This document shows positions 34,301-44,800 of a stretch of 64,000 bases of DNA, piece by piece. The notes under the pieces were generated by a model that was not told where the DNA came from, made no database searches, and saw only the letters and a list, made by a program, of their open reading frames with translations. The position numbers and the translations under genes are program-made. Where the stretch lies: the NCBI GenBank assembly GCA_964036195.1, contig OZ038456.1, forward strand, positions 2,542,001-2,606,000, written 5' to 3'. Position 1 is the first letter of the stretch. Every line of letters begins with the position of its first letter. The stretch is from Sphaerolaimus hirsutus. Lineage: Eukaryota; Nematoda; Chromadorea; Monhysterida; Sphaerolaimidae.

Positions 34301-35171
34301 AAGTTATTTTTTGTCAGGATGTATTGAGGGGGAGTTAATCGAGGGTAGTTATTTTTTCCTCACGCTCATAAGAGGGGGGAGTTATTCGAGGATTTACGGT
34401 AAATAACTAAGTACGATAGAACACACATTACAACATCTTGGGAATACATGGTCCCGACTGCAGCCTTTTTTAACAGTCAAAACAGTACCAAACAATCAAT
34501 CATCCACCAATAATCATAGTTGTTAAAACGTATACACGTCTACTCGATAAATACGTATACTCGAGTACTATGTAAATACGTTTACGTTTCTACCTAAAAA
34601 ATACCCGTAATCACTTACTCGCGTACTTTTTGAAAGTAGATGAGTACAGAAAACGTATTTCAGATAGGCTTTTATAAAGACTTCTTCAAGGCATAAAGGG
34701 AAAAAAGGGAGAAAAAAGCTAAAAATAGGGAAAAATTTCCGAAATAGGTTAACAAATAGGCAAAAAACATTGACCAGGGTAATTCGAGGGTAAAAACGTT
34801 TGGAAATTAGTGATATTAATGAAAATTTATGCAAAATTTCTCAAAAATACCCACTTTTACGTTTTCCCGGGACAAAAGTAATCTATCTACTCACGTTTAC
34901 TCATGAGTAAAAGTAAAAAAATTTGACTTTACGTTTTCTGTACTCAGCGATCAGTAAAAAATAAATACTTTACGTTTACGTTTACTTTCAAAAAGGTTGA
35001 GTACTTTTAACAACTCTGCCAAAAATACCTGATCACAGGGCGTCGACCGATTGCCGCAGTGAAGCGAGCGACGCGAAGTGCGAGTGCATCCAAGCCGCCA
35101 AAGACGACATCAAAGCCGCTTGCGACCATGAAATCAAAGACCGCGACTGCTCCGCTCCTAGGTATGGCTGA
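25386..35171 (+). CDS. Secreted cysteine-rich helical protein, copy A (5 exons)
   Basis: Exons 25386-25433, 31076-31188, 33915-34046, 34117-34203 and 35039-35171. All borders are GT-AG, phases match at each junction, and the sum (513 nt) gives 170 residues plus stop. Exon 1 is a signal peptide (MQPQLGIALLCFLAIC). The mature part is hydrophilic and Cys-rich, with helical pairs such as CVLALKDQFSVINDC, CVLGAMQDAVAEC and CIQAAKDDIKAAC; paired Cys spaced 11-16 residues suggest disulphide-linked helical hairpins. I do not recognise the family; an extracellular role is inferred from the signal peptide. The last exon ends SAPRYG-stop, but AG/GTATGG at 35160 could also be a donor to a further exon. 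Intron 1 holds a 5.5-kb transposon nest; intron 2 holds a U2-like sequence. Confidence 0.8.
26092..26865. mobile_element. hAT-like element, CAGGGTTGG ends (nested)
   Basis: CAGGGTTGGTTTTATAAAAA to GATTTTGCCAACCCTG with perfect GTCATGAA duplications. Interior of ATTTTATTTT and ACAAAAATTTT runs, split by a right-hand fragment of the CAGTCCC MITE at about 26512-26610. Confidence 0.83.
27122..30330. mobile_element. 3.2-kb element with inverted ends of about 370 bp
   Basis: The left arm from about 27122 (GGCTATTTACACAGGTCCCG) to 27488 returns inverted from about 29958 to 30330, including the CCGGGGACCGGG block and the GATCACTGTATTTTTGTATA block. Such long inverted ends differ from the short-ended MITEs nearby. 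Between the arms is AT-rich DNA with a short coding-like stretch at 28600-28790 (QLPVIGELIQYDQLLAQSL) that may be a transposase relic; no full ORF remains. Confidence 0.6.
30444..30858. mobile_element. CCGTATT/AATACGG-family MITE
   Basis: CCGTATTTCCTCGAAATACC to TTTCGAGGAAATACGG; interior AACGTGTGTTCTGCACTACG recurs at 42.9 and 59.4 kb. Confidence 0.7.
31298..31855. mobile_element. hAT-like element, TAGGGTGTCAA ends (tandem pair, left)
   Basis: TAGGGTGTCAACAAAAAC to GGTTGACACCATA. CTTAGGAC stands before it, between it and its neighbour, and after the neighbour: three copies of one 8-bp target. Interior CGGAAAACGGAAACGG repeats. Confidence 0.83.
31864..32493. mobile_element. hAT-like element, TAGGGTGTCAA ends (tandem pair, right)
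   Basis: TAGGGTGTCAAAAAAAAT to AAATTTGACACCCTA. The matching site in gene B (about 45173-45200) has no insertion, so both elements entered copy A after the duplication or were lost from B. Confidence 0.83.
32580..32656 (+). promoter_or_regulatory. Shared upstream flank of U2-like copy A
   Basis: CTTTACGTTTCAAAAACCAT lies 51-36 bases before the RNA start and is identical in copy B, as is much of the next 30 bases. Spacing fits a proximal sequence element of an snRNA promoter; this is inferred from position only. Confidence 0.45.
32657..32896 (+). pseudogene. U2 snRNA-like sequence, copy A (probably broken)
   Basis: Matches U2 along its length: ATCGCTTCT start, AAAGTGTAGTATCT (branch-point pairing GTAGTA), TTCTTATCAGCTTAATCTCT, Sm-like GATTTTTGGGG, and the 3' CTGCACTGCTGCTGG hairpin. 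Damage: the CTCGGCCTTTTGGCTAAGAT segment is altered (TTGTCCTTTTGGCTAGTATA), and about 53 nt of CGGAAAAACGG-type transposon sequence split the 3' end, flanked by repeated TGCTGGGAACGGC. Without that insert the length is about 187, normal for U2. It sits in intron 2 of gene A on the same strand. Confidence 0.75.
33071..33653. mobile_element. CCGTATT/AATACGG-family MITE with inner insertion
   Basis: CCGTATTACCTCGAATTATC to TTTCGAGGAAATACGG. The middle (about 33180-33370) is CGGAAA-type sequence of the TAGGGTGTCAA family, suggesting capture or insertion. Confidence 0.6.
34272..34399. mobile_element. Short CCG...CGG MITE in intron 4 of gene A
   Basis: CCGCTTAATCCTCGAATAAG to TTCGAGGATTTACGG. The same insertion is present in gene B at 47904-48032, so it predates the gene duplication. 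Confidence 0.65.
34515..35018. mobile_element. hAT-like element, AGTTGTTAAAA ends, next to exon 5 of gene A
   Basis: CATAGTTGTTAAAACGTA to GTACTTTTAACAACTCTG; flanks CCAATAAT and CCAAAAAT (7 of 8). It ends 20 bp before exon 5, so its end supplies the region where the branch point should lie (TTTTAAC about 30 bases upstream). The orthologous insertion in gene B has identical 8-bp flanks. Confidence 0.8.
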
Positions 35172-35245
35172 GCGGGCCAAATGGACACGGACACTATCCA
35201 TTGTGACACGTTGAGAATTTGTCCTGACTGATTTTACCTACCTAC

Positions 35246-35891
35246 ATACTTGGGACTGCCAAATGTTTTTTAACGACCTTGTTTTAAAAAACAACGTTTT
35301 TTTATAAATAAAACGGTTTTTTCAAAAGCTCCCAGATATGGTTATGGGTCAACATATACAGGAAAATCAGTACTTTGTGATGTTAAATATAGCCATATAA
35401 TAACTGTGGAGACATGGGATAGCATTTTAAGTGGTAATTTCTGTCAAAAATACCCATTTTTGTCAACTTGTTACGTATATCGCCTTTTGTCGAATGTTTG
35501 TGACTTCAAGTCAAGTTTTGCACGGAATAGTGCTCAAATAAGGTTATAAGAAAAGGCTTATACATTGACAGTGATTTTTCACACGGTAGAAGTATGTGGG
35601 AGCACATTGGTTAGATATTATATACTACACTAACATAGCACGGCTTATTATTACACAATAGCATGAACAAATGAAACCTTTCACACTAAAAATGCCTCAA
35701 AACCAAGGAAAACAACCACAAATGGTAACGTGTATGTGAAATTGCGCGCAAAAAATAGCAAAATAATTTGTGCATAAGTATAACAATTTTTGGCTGCTGC
35801 GTTTAAAAACCCGGTTTCGATGCCTCTGTTTTTTATATAAAAACGTTGTTTTTTTTAAAAGACAGTTAAAAAAACACATGTGCCATCCCTA
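35246..35891. mobile_element. hAT-like element (tandem pair, left)
   Basis: Right end TGCCATCCCTA; the left end is worn (ATACTTGGGACTGCC). Flanked by CTACCTAC on both sides. AACGTTTTTTTA-type palindromes lie near the ends. Confidence 0.7.
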
Positions 35892-35899
35892 CTACCTAC

Positions 35900-36688
35900 T
35901 AACGATGGCAAACCCCCCAGAAAAAAGTATTTAAATTTTTAAGCGTTTTTTCTAAAATGAATTTTCGAATTTTCAAATTTTTTCCCAAATTAATTTTCGA
36001 ATTTCGAATTTTCGAATCTTTTTTGGCAATTTTCGAATTTTTTGAAGAAAAATGTTGAATAGGAAGCTTAAAACACAATATTTGGACTGTTTTCATGTTT
36101 GGCGCCCCTTTTAACTTTAATTTCACTGTAAGTGAAGCATGACATGACAATTTCACGTCACTTAAACATGACAAATGGTAGAAACACTTACCTACCTATG
36201 TGGATCAGTCTGCGCCATTTTCCCTGGCTGAATGCCTTCCAAAAACGCTTGTGTGACTGCCGCTCGGACGACTCGCCAGCGATTTTTTGACCGACGGAAG
36301 TATCCGCGGAAGTACAGAGCCGCGGTTATAATTGTTTGGGCGGCTCTGTGCATTCCTCAACGGATGTCTCGGGGTCCGCTGCTGCCGCCGCGGACGCCAT
36401 TTCAATGTTTTTTAAATGTTGTTTTTCATTACATCAGACTTTTTCAGACCCACCGCATATCAATTGCCACTTTATTTAGCACGCTGAACTTAAGAGTACG
36501 TTTTGTCACCTTGAATTCCCTGAAAAATTCGAAAACTATTTTCGAATTTTTGAATTTTCGAATTTTCGAATTTTTTAAAAAATAAATCGATTTTTAAGTG
36601 TTTTTTCCAGGGGTGAAATAAAAATTCGAAAATTATGAAAAAATTCAAAAATTCGAAAATATTTTCGAATTTTCGAATCTTTATTTGC
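35900..36688. mobile_element. hAT-like element, TAACGATGG ends (tandem pair, right)
   Basis: TAACGATGGCAAACCCCC to TTATTTGCCATCGTTA. CTACCTAC precedes and follows it, so with its left neighbour the target occurs three times. Interior TTCGAATTTTCGAA repeats. Confidence 0.82.
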
Positions 36689-36699
36689 CATCGTTACTA

Positions 36700-36915
36700 C
36701 CTACACACACACTAGTTTGCACCGTGACTTCGGTGAAAACTAAAAAAAAATTAATGAAAATGAATCAAGTCAGTTGAATGATTTAATTAAATTTTGAAGT
36801 TTTGATTTGAAAATTTGAAAACTAAAACACATAGCATACAAAAAGTCTACACTTGATGTTTCCATGTTGCCATTTCAGTTTTCAGCAAGTGACGGTGCAA
36901 ACTGGTGTGTGTGTT
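36700..36915. mobile_element. CTACACACACTA-family MITE
   Basis: CTACACACACACTAGTTTGC to GCAAACTGGTGTGTGTG. Its duplicate in the B unit (49.07-50.28 kb) carries two extra insertions, at 48877-49064 and 49250-50262. Confidence 0.65.
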
Positions 36916-36967
36916 GGTGCAATATGTTAGAGTTAGCGATCAACGCAGATATAGTGGTCTGAAATTA

Positions 36968-37405
36968 CCGTATTACCTCGAAATACCCCCATGGGGGTTT
37001 ATTATTTCGCCAGCAAAATTTGAGGGGGGGTTAATTCGAGGGGGGGGTTTATTCGAGGGGGGGTCTTATTATTTCGTCAGAAATTTTCGTAAGGATCGTA
37101 GTAAATAGTAGGCATTTGCATGCCCAAAACAGGTAGTAAATGTGTCCAAACAAGATATATTTGGACATAAAAACGTAGATTAGCTACACAAACATGTCCA
37201 TGTGTAGCTGCAATACAGATAAACTGTAATATACATCATGTACATTGCATACATGACGTATTTATTATGTACACGACGTACATCGTTCGGAAGGGGGGGG
37301 GGGTATTTCGAGGGGGGGGTTTATTATTTCCCCAGCCGATTTTGAGGGGGGGTTAATTCGAGGGGGGGGTTAATTCAAGGGGGGGGATAATTCGAGGTAA
37401 TACGG
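36968..37405. mobile_element. CCGTATT/AATACGG-family MITE with proven empty site
   Basis: CCGTATTACCTCGAAATACC to TTCGAGGTAATACGG, flanked by TA. The duplicate at about 50315-50325 reads GAAATTAAGTGG without the element; the A unit reads GAAATTA-element-TAAGTGG. The target duplication is therefore TA, as for Tc1/mariner-type elements. Confidence 0.85.
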
Positions 37406-37444
37406 TAAGTGGAATTCTGGCAGTAATTGCTACTCTTTAACGTA

Positions 37445-37545
37445 CCATATTAATGCGAATAGTTCCCGGGGGATTATTTTTTGGCCAGACATTTTTGAGG
37501 GGGGGGGGGTACTATTCAAGAGGGGAATTCTTCAAGTAAATACGG
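37445..37545. mobile_element. Short CCATATT/AATACGG MITE
   Basis: A 101-bp copy shared with the B unit (50361-50457), so older than the duplication. Confidence 0.65.
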
Positions 37546-38000
37546 TAAATACATATGTACGCAAACTTTTATCTGTTTTTAGTTTAGTTTAATTCATTAT
37601 TTTTAGTTATTTCTAAATGTATTCTAATTAGAGATTCACCTTCCTCTATATATTTGCATGATAAGCAGTTTGATTTTTACAGATGTGGATGTTTTCATGC
37701 TTATGATGAACAAAGCTGTCTCATCTGTAGAAAATGTTTATTATGGATGGGCGTTTGGTTCAGCTAATTCAATGAATAGATGATACAATGACTCAATGAA
37801 TACACCGATTCAATGAAACTATTTTACCAATTTGTCATTATTCGCGGAATTGGTATAAAAACAAAACACAGCTGCAAACATGCCAAATTGGGTGAAATTC
37901 TGTGAGCAATACCCAGTCAGCATTTTTTCTTTGTTGGCAGCCGCTTTTCGGAGCACATGACTCAGGCTTTGTTATTCAATCTGGAGGTGTCAGTGTTTAG

Positions 38001-38542
38001 TAGTGATGGAATGGCGCCATGGCGCTGATGTCCTTGAATGGCGCCAATGGGCGCCAGCGCCATTGTCACTTGTCGCCCTTTTCTGTGGCGCCATTATTTC
38101 GAATGGCGCCATGGAGCCCTTGGCGCTTGGCGCTTTTTTCGCCGGCGCCAATTTGGCACCCGGCGCCATTATTTTAGATGGCACCGGAAATGGCGCCAAG
38201 ATCCCTAGATGAACGGCTACATTTTTCCATATTCAACTGCTGAATGATAACATTTTGGTGGAGTTGACCACATTCACCTTTGTATTTTTTTGCTAGCATA
38301 GCAGATTTGGGTTCAGGTTGATGGTTTTATACCACATAAACTGCAAATCTGCAAATATTACCCACAATTAAAAAAATGTCAATAATTTTTTCCCATCCCT
38401 TACATCATTGATGGCCTATTTACAATGCACTGTATTTCTTTGAAATACTCTCAGGGTTGATAATTTCAACACGGTAGTTGCCTTAGGAGGTCTTTGAAGT
38501 GTTTGAATGGCGCCATTTCTCCCTAACGCTTTTCCATCACTA
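38001..38542. mobile_element. hAT-like element, TAGTGATGG ends
   Basis: TAGTGATGGAATGGCGCCAT to CGCTTTTCCATCACTA with perfect GTGTTTAG duplications. The B-unit site (about 50878-50895, CAGCGTTTAGACGTCAG) is empty. GGCGCCA palindromes sit next to the left end. Confidence 0.88.
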
Positions 38543-38550
38543 GTGTTTAG

Positions 38551-38832
38551 ACGTCAGAAATACCTCACATTGAGTTATTTTTTGGTTCAGCTTTCTCCGT
38601 GCATCAATGTATAGCTCACTGACTGCACACTTTACAATTAAATGAAACATATCCAATCAGAAAAAAAACAATTGTTCCTTTTCCTCGCATCACATTACAT
38701 TGCTTTCATTACGGATTTATCAACTGCACAATTATTCACGTGAACTTGAATACAGTAATACAGAATACGAGCACCAACGTCATCACAAGTCGGGCAGCAG
38801 TAACCAAAATAAAAAATAATATCTACCTAAAA
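38551..38832 (+). promoter_or_regulatory. 5' flank of cysteine-rich gene B
   Basis: Differs from the flanks of genes A and C but is partly repeated at 50895-51480 (CACTGACTGCACACTTTA, ACAATTGTTC, ACTGCACAAT). It begins with the direct repeat of the preceding transposon target. Promoter function is inferred from position. Confidence 0.4.
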
Positions 38833-41800
38833 ATGCAGCACCAATTTGGAATTGCATTGATATGTCTTCTGGCCATTGGTGTAAGTTTACAGTGATTCAT
38901 CACGGCCAGAACTCGGTGCGCATGTAAACCCGGTGAACATGTAGACCCGGTGCACATGTAGACCCGGTGCACATGTAGACCCGGTCATCGGGTTGCAAGG
39001 GACATACCGTGAATACTCTATTACGCAATTACTACCGTGATTACGACCTCCCTCCAATAAAGCGACCCCTCCAATAGTGCGACCCCTTTTGGCATGTTGT
39101 GAGAGTATAATGCGACCCCCTCCAATAATGTGACCCCCGAGCAGGCTGACCGTGAAATTATAACACGTGGTATAATAGCGTGTTATAAGAGGCGCGTACC
39201 GATTTTTGCCTAACGCGCACTAGTATTTAGATGCGCGCTATTGTTTACCTTAATTTACACAAAGCCGACTGTTGCGCGTTAGCGGGCACACGGGAAACAG
39301 AGGTCAATCCATTTACCGTGTTAGCTGTTTTCACTAACACGCATCGTTGGGAAGAAATCGTGTTAGTAAAATGTGGCATACCCGAATGACAATAGTTTTT
39401 CGGGTTAAGCGTGTTATAACTTGACAAACACAGAGTGAAGTCTTGGGTCTGGGCTTCATAGTTGTTAAAACGTATTTACTTTTACTCGATGAATACGTAT
39501 ACTCGAATACAGAGTAAATACATTCACGTTTCCTCCGAAAAAAAAGTTCTGGTACTCGCTTTTACGTATACTTTTTGAAAGTAATCGAGTATGAAAATAG
39601 CTAATTTTGAGCAACATTTCTCAAAAATTTTGGCGACATTTCTCAAAAGTACTCACGTTTACATTTTCTGCAGGGAAAAGTACGTTTACTCACATTTATT
39701 CATGAGTAAAAGTAAAACAAATTTACTTTATGTTTTCTGTACTCGAGGGGTGAGTAAAAAATAAATACTTTACGTTTACATATACTTTGAAAAAAGTTCG
39801 GTACTTTTAACAACTCTGCTGGGTGGTGTAAGCAAAGTGGGACAAATATAACCAGATATACTTCGTGGACAACACACTTAGTATGGAAACCTACCATAAC
39901 CCATCTGAATAATGAACCAAAAATTACAGTTTTTTCATCACAATATTTCGTTTTTACTATGGAATGATTAATTTCAAAATTTCTCACATGATTTTATTCA
40001 TAAAATTGTGGTAAGATAGACCCAATTGAGAACCAACAATATTATTTGTCTGCCATCCAATAAAAATTCATTTTTTCCAGATACTCCATAATATACCCAT
40101 TCAAGAATCAATGCATATTTAGTGAGTGATAAGTCAGCTGATAGGTCACTCTCCTTCTGAATACAGGTTGCCCCATAAAGAATTCTCCAAATATTAAGAT
40201 GCTTGAATTTCAGACTACACACATCACAAAGAATGTTTCTGGATTTTGAATGATTAAGTAACTTGAGAAATTGTGCACAAAATTCACTGATATTTTGTGA
40301 GAACAATGTATTTTATTTGATGAGGAAAAATACATATTTATAACTATCAATGCATTATGCGAGTGGGATATGATAAGTTCCATTGTAAAGTGTGCAGTCA
40401 GTGCACAGTACTAGCAGTCACACCTTTTCAAAGCACACTATTGAAAAACGCAAAATATCTTAAACAGGGCCCACTTTAATTCCTTATATCACTTGGCCAC
40501 CCTGTAACAATTGGATGTGTTTGTGTACAGGGGGCCCTTGAAAACAGAGTTGTTAAAAGTACCAAACTTTTTCCAAAGTATGTGTATGCATAAAGTATTT
40601 TTTTTTACTCTCCCCTGAGTACAGAAAATGTAAAGTAAAACTTTTTTACTTTTATTCATGACTAAATGTGAGTAAAATACTTTCTCCCCAAAAAATGTAA
40701 AAGTGCATATTTTTAGGAATGTTGCCCACAATTTTCAAGAATCACCATTATTCATACCTTTTTGACCATTTTAACCTTAAAATTCACTAGTTGATGCTAA
40801 TGATGGCAAACCCACTTGAAAAAAGTATTTTGATTTTTAAGTGTTTGTTTCTAGAATGACTTGTTGAATTTTTCTGAAAATAGTTTGTACTAATGGCCCT
40901 GTGCACACTAGTTTTCACATGAAATTTAGAAAATTCATTGAAAAAACTTTGAATGTGATTGAGTTTTCCACAATTAATCATTTCTAGTCGCCATCAACTG
41001 TAGTTGGTGGCCAACTCATTGTAGAAAACTCAAATGCATTCTAAACTGATTTGTGAGTTTTCAAAATTTTGTGTGAAAACTAGTGTGCGCAGGCACAATA
41101 GATTTTTAAGTGTTTTTCCAGTAAAATAAATACAGTATTCTATGCAAGGGCAGGGTTGGCAAAATGTCAGAAAAAAATAAAATGGAAAATTCAAGAATAT
41201 CATAAAATAATATGGATTCCGATTTTTTCTAAAAAAAATTGTAAAATGGTTTTATTTATATTATTACTGACATTTCAGAATAAAATAAAATAAAACCCTT
41301 ATAAAATAAAAATAAAATACAATTTAAATATAAAAAAATACAATTTTAGTCAAAATAATTTTACTAAAACCAACCCTGCTCGAGAGCGAGTAAAAGTAAA
41401 TAAATTTTACTTATACATATACTTTGAAAAACGCCCAGTAATTTTAACAACTCTGATAGTTTGTAGAAGAAACATAACGTGTTATGAACTGGGTTCTACC
41501 CGCCATTCGGTGCGCGTATCTTTTTTGGTTTGACCCGCATCAATTATACGGCCTACACCTAATGACACGCAATCCTACTATAACACGGCCTGTTGCGGGT
41601 TATTGAATAATAGCGTTTTTACGTGCGCGCTCATTTGCGCGTCAGACCGTCAGACGGGTCATTTACTTATTCCAGGTGACCATTTTCAACGTAAACAAAC
41701 AACAGACGTGCTATGAGCGGGTTACAACCGGAATTTTGAGCGTGTTACACGTTACAATGAAATAGTGCGTATCTCGCGGCCAGCCTGCCCCCGAGTAGTA

Positions 41801-44800
41801 CATGAACTAGTGATTTTGAAGGTCGGGGGCCCGAACCGACCCGAACCGAACCGCGGTTCCAAGCATATTTTGGAACCGAGAACTAGAACCGAAGAAAATA
41901 CCCGAACCGGAACCGAGAACCGACACATTTACCCGGAACCGAAGTTTATACCCGAAAGAACCAAATTTTTTGTATAATTACCTGACCAAAATGCAGCGGT
42001 TTGCACCGTTATGTTTTTGATCAGTTTCCTACCGCAAATGTAAACGCAGCAGTGATGTCAGTGGTTGATTAAATACCGTATTACCTCGAATTAACCCCCC
42101 CCCTTGAATTAACCCCCCCCTCGAAATACCCCCCCTAAAATTCGGCTGAGGAAAAAATAAACCCCCCCCCTCGAAATACCCCCCCTAAAATTGAGTGTAA
42201 AGAGAACGTACGTGACAAATACGCAGTTAGTGATCTGTACAATGCAGAACACACGTGAAAAATGATGATTAAGTCACGTTAGGGAAGGTTTTATGTGTAT
42301 ATACAGTTATATATGCGTATAAACACATAAACATCTGTGTAATTGTTCGATTTTTCTACGTCTGCGTATGGGGAATTTCCGAAAATTTCCGGCGAAATAA
42401 TAGACCCCCCCCTCGAATAAACCCCCCCCTCGAATTATCCCCCCCTCAAATTTTGCTGGCGAAATAATAAACCCCCTGGGGGTATTTCGAGGTAATACGG
42501 TATTCAAATATTTATGGTATTCTTTGGGTTTTTTCCAGACATATCACTAATCACATATTTTTTGTACAACAACAATAGGGATACCGTATTTACTCGAATA
42601 ATTCCCCCGGGGAAGTATTTTTTCGTCATACATTTTTTAGGGGGAACTTTTCGAGGGGGGGAATTATTCAAGTGGGGGGATTATTATTTCGTCAATATTT
42701 TCAAGCATGTTTCTATCACACTACATACACATGTATGTCCTGTTTCTATTGGTATATACCGTATTTCCTCGAAATACCCCCCCCCCCTTGAAATACCCCC
42801 CCCCCCCCTCGTTTGACCCCCCCCCTCTCGAGACCACTATGAAACAATCACCCCCCCTCGAAATACCCCCCCCAAATTGAGTGTAAAGGGAACGTACATG
42901 ACAATAACTGTAGTTTGTGTTCTGTGTACTGCAGAACACACGTTAAAACAATGTCGGTGTCACGTTAGAACAGTGTACATACCATCTACATACTAATATT
43001 AGTCTACAGAACCTTATAAATGGCGGTTTTTGTTGCATTTTTCGACGTCTGCGTACGTTTCAGACGACAATTTCGTACTTGGTTTTCAAAAATTTTCTTG
43101 TGAAATAATAACCCCCCCCCTCGAAATACCCCCCCCCTCGTTTAACCCCCCCCTCTCGGGACCACTATGAAACAATCACCCCCCGGGGGGTATTTCGAGG
43201 AAATACGGTAGTGCACATTACATTGCATCTTTGCACTCTTGGCGTGCTACACTGCATTCGATGAATCAAACCACAGGTTTTTTGCTTGGTTTGACTTCAT
43301 CAATCTTTTTTTTCTCAAATAAATGTGCATTATCTACCCTCCGTCATTGGGGGGGAGGATAATTCAAGTGGGGGGATTATTTTTTCCTCACTCATCTAAC
43401 AGGGGGGAATTATTCGAGGGGGGGAATTATTCAAGTGGGGGAATTATTCGAGTAAATACGGTAAAATGTTTTTTTTGATGACACCTTTTAAAAGCTCCCA
43501 ATTAAGGTTGTTTAGTTATGTAAAAGCACCATGGCGCTTCTCGTGCTTGACACGACTTTTCTGCTATGCCATTAGCACTTGGCACTGGGAGCAAGGGTCT
43601 CCAATCCAGGGGGTATGGGGGGGGGCAGCCCCCAAATCTGCAGCTAGGCAGCATCTATCCTGGAGGCCACTCAGCTATTGAGTTATCCAGAGGCAAACTT
43701 TGACTATCCTCAACCCTATGTTTTGTGAGTTGAGTGAATTCTATTTTTGAATCATCACTTGAATAAACACTTACTTTATCTGTGATGTAACACTTTGACC
43801 TTGCTAGAACTTGAAAAAAATGGCAAAAAATGGAAGGGCAGCTTACAATAGAAGGGCATATCCAATAGAGGGGTGGGTGAAAAAGTTGATGATATGGTCT
43901 CTCTCTGTTAGACGAAATATGGTACCTGTTTTCAGCTATTTTTAACCTATTTTAGTCATTTTCATCATTTCTAAGTGATTTTCTCATTTCTCTGCCTTCT
44001 TTGCTAGTTAGGTAATGTGTTTTTGCCTATTTTGATGCAATTTTTGGATCTTTTATCTCTATTTTTAGCTTTTCTCTCCTTCTTTTCCTTTATCCCTCGA
44101 TAAAACTTATAAAAAAGCCCATTTTAAATATGTTTTCTGTACTCGAGTACTTTCAAAAAGTACGCGAGTAAGCGAGTACCGGTACTTCTTACGGGAGGAA
44201 ACGTAAACGTATTTACGCACTACTCGAGTATCCGTATTTATCGAGTAAACGTAAATACGATTTAACAAGTATGCATTACAGGTGCAGTGCCAATTCAACC
44301 CTCAAAATGATGCAGGCTTGCCCGGCCGAGTTGTCTGATAACTGCAGGGCGGAGTTGAACGACATGCGCAGCTGCGTGCTGGGGCTCAAGGACCGGTTCA
44401 GCTAGGATGTCAAATTTCCGTTTGCTGTTTTCCGTTTCCGTTTTCCGCTGGCAATTTTTTTCCATTTTCCGTTCCATTTTCTGGCTGCTGAAATTTTTTT
44501 TCTGTTTTCTCTTCCATTTTCCGGCCACTAAATTTTCCATTTCCGTTTTTCCGGCTGATTTTCCGTTTTCCAACCAAATTTGTAGTTTTTCCGTCTTTTT
44601 TCCATTTTCCAGCTCAATTTCCAGTTTTTCCACCTTTTTTCCCATTTTCCACCTCAATTTTCCGTTTTTCCGCCTCATTTTACCTTTTTCTGGCTCAACT
44701 TTCTGTTTTCTGTTACAGCCAAACTGGTAAACATTCATGCAGATTGTCAATTATGTGAATTTTTTCTGTTTCCAGCAAAATTTATGCAAATTTTTTATAC

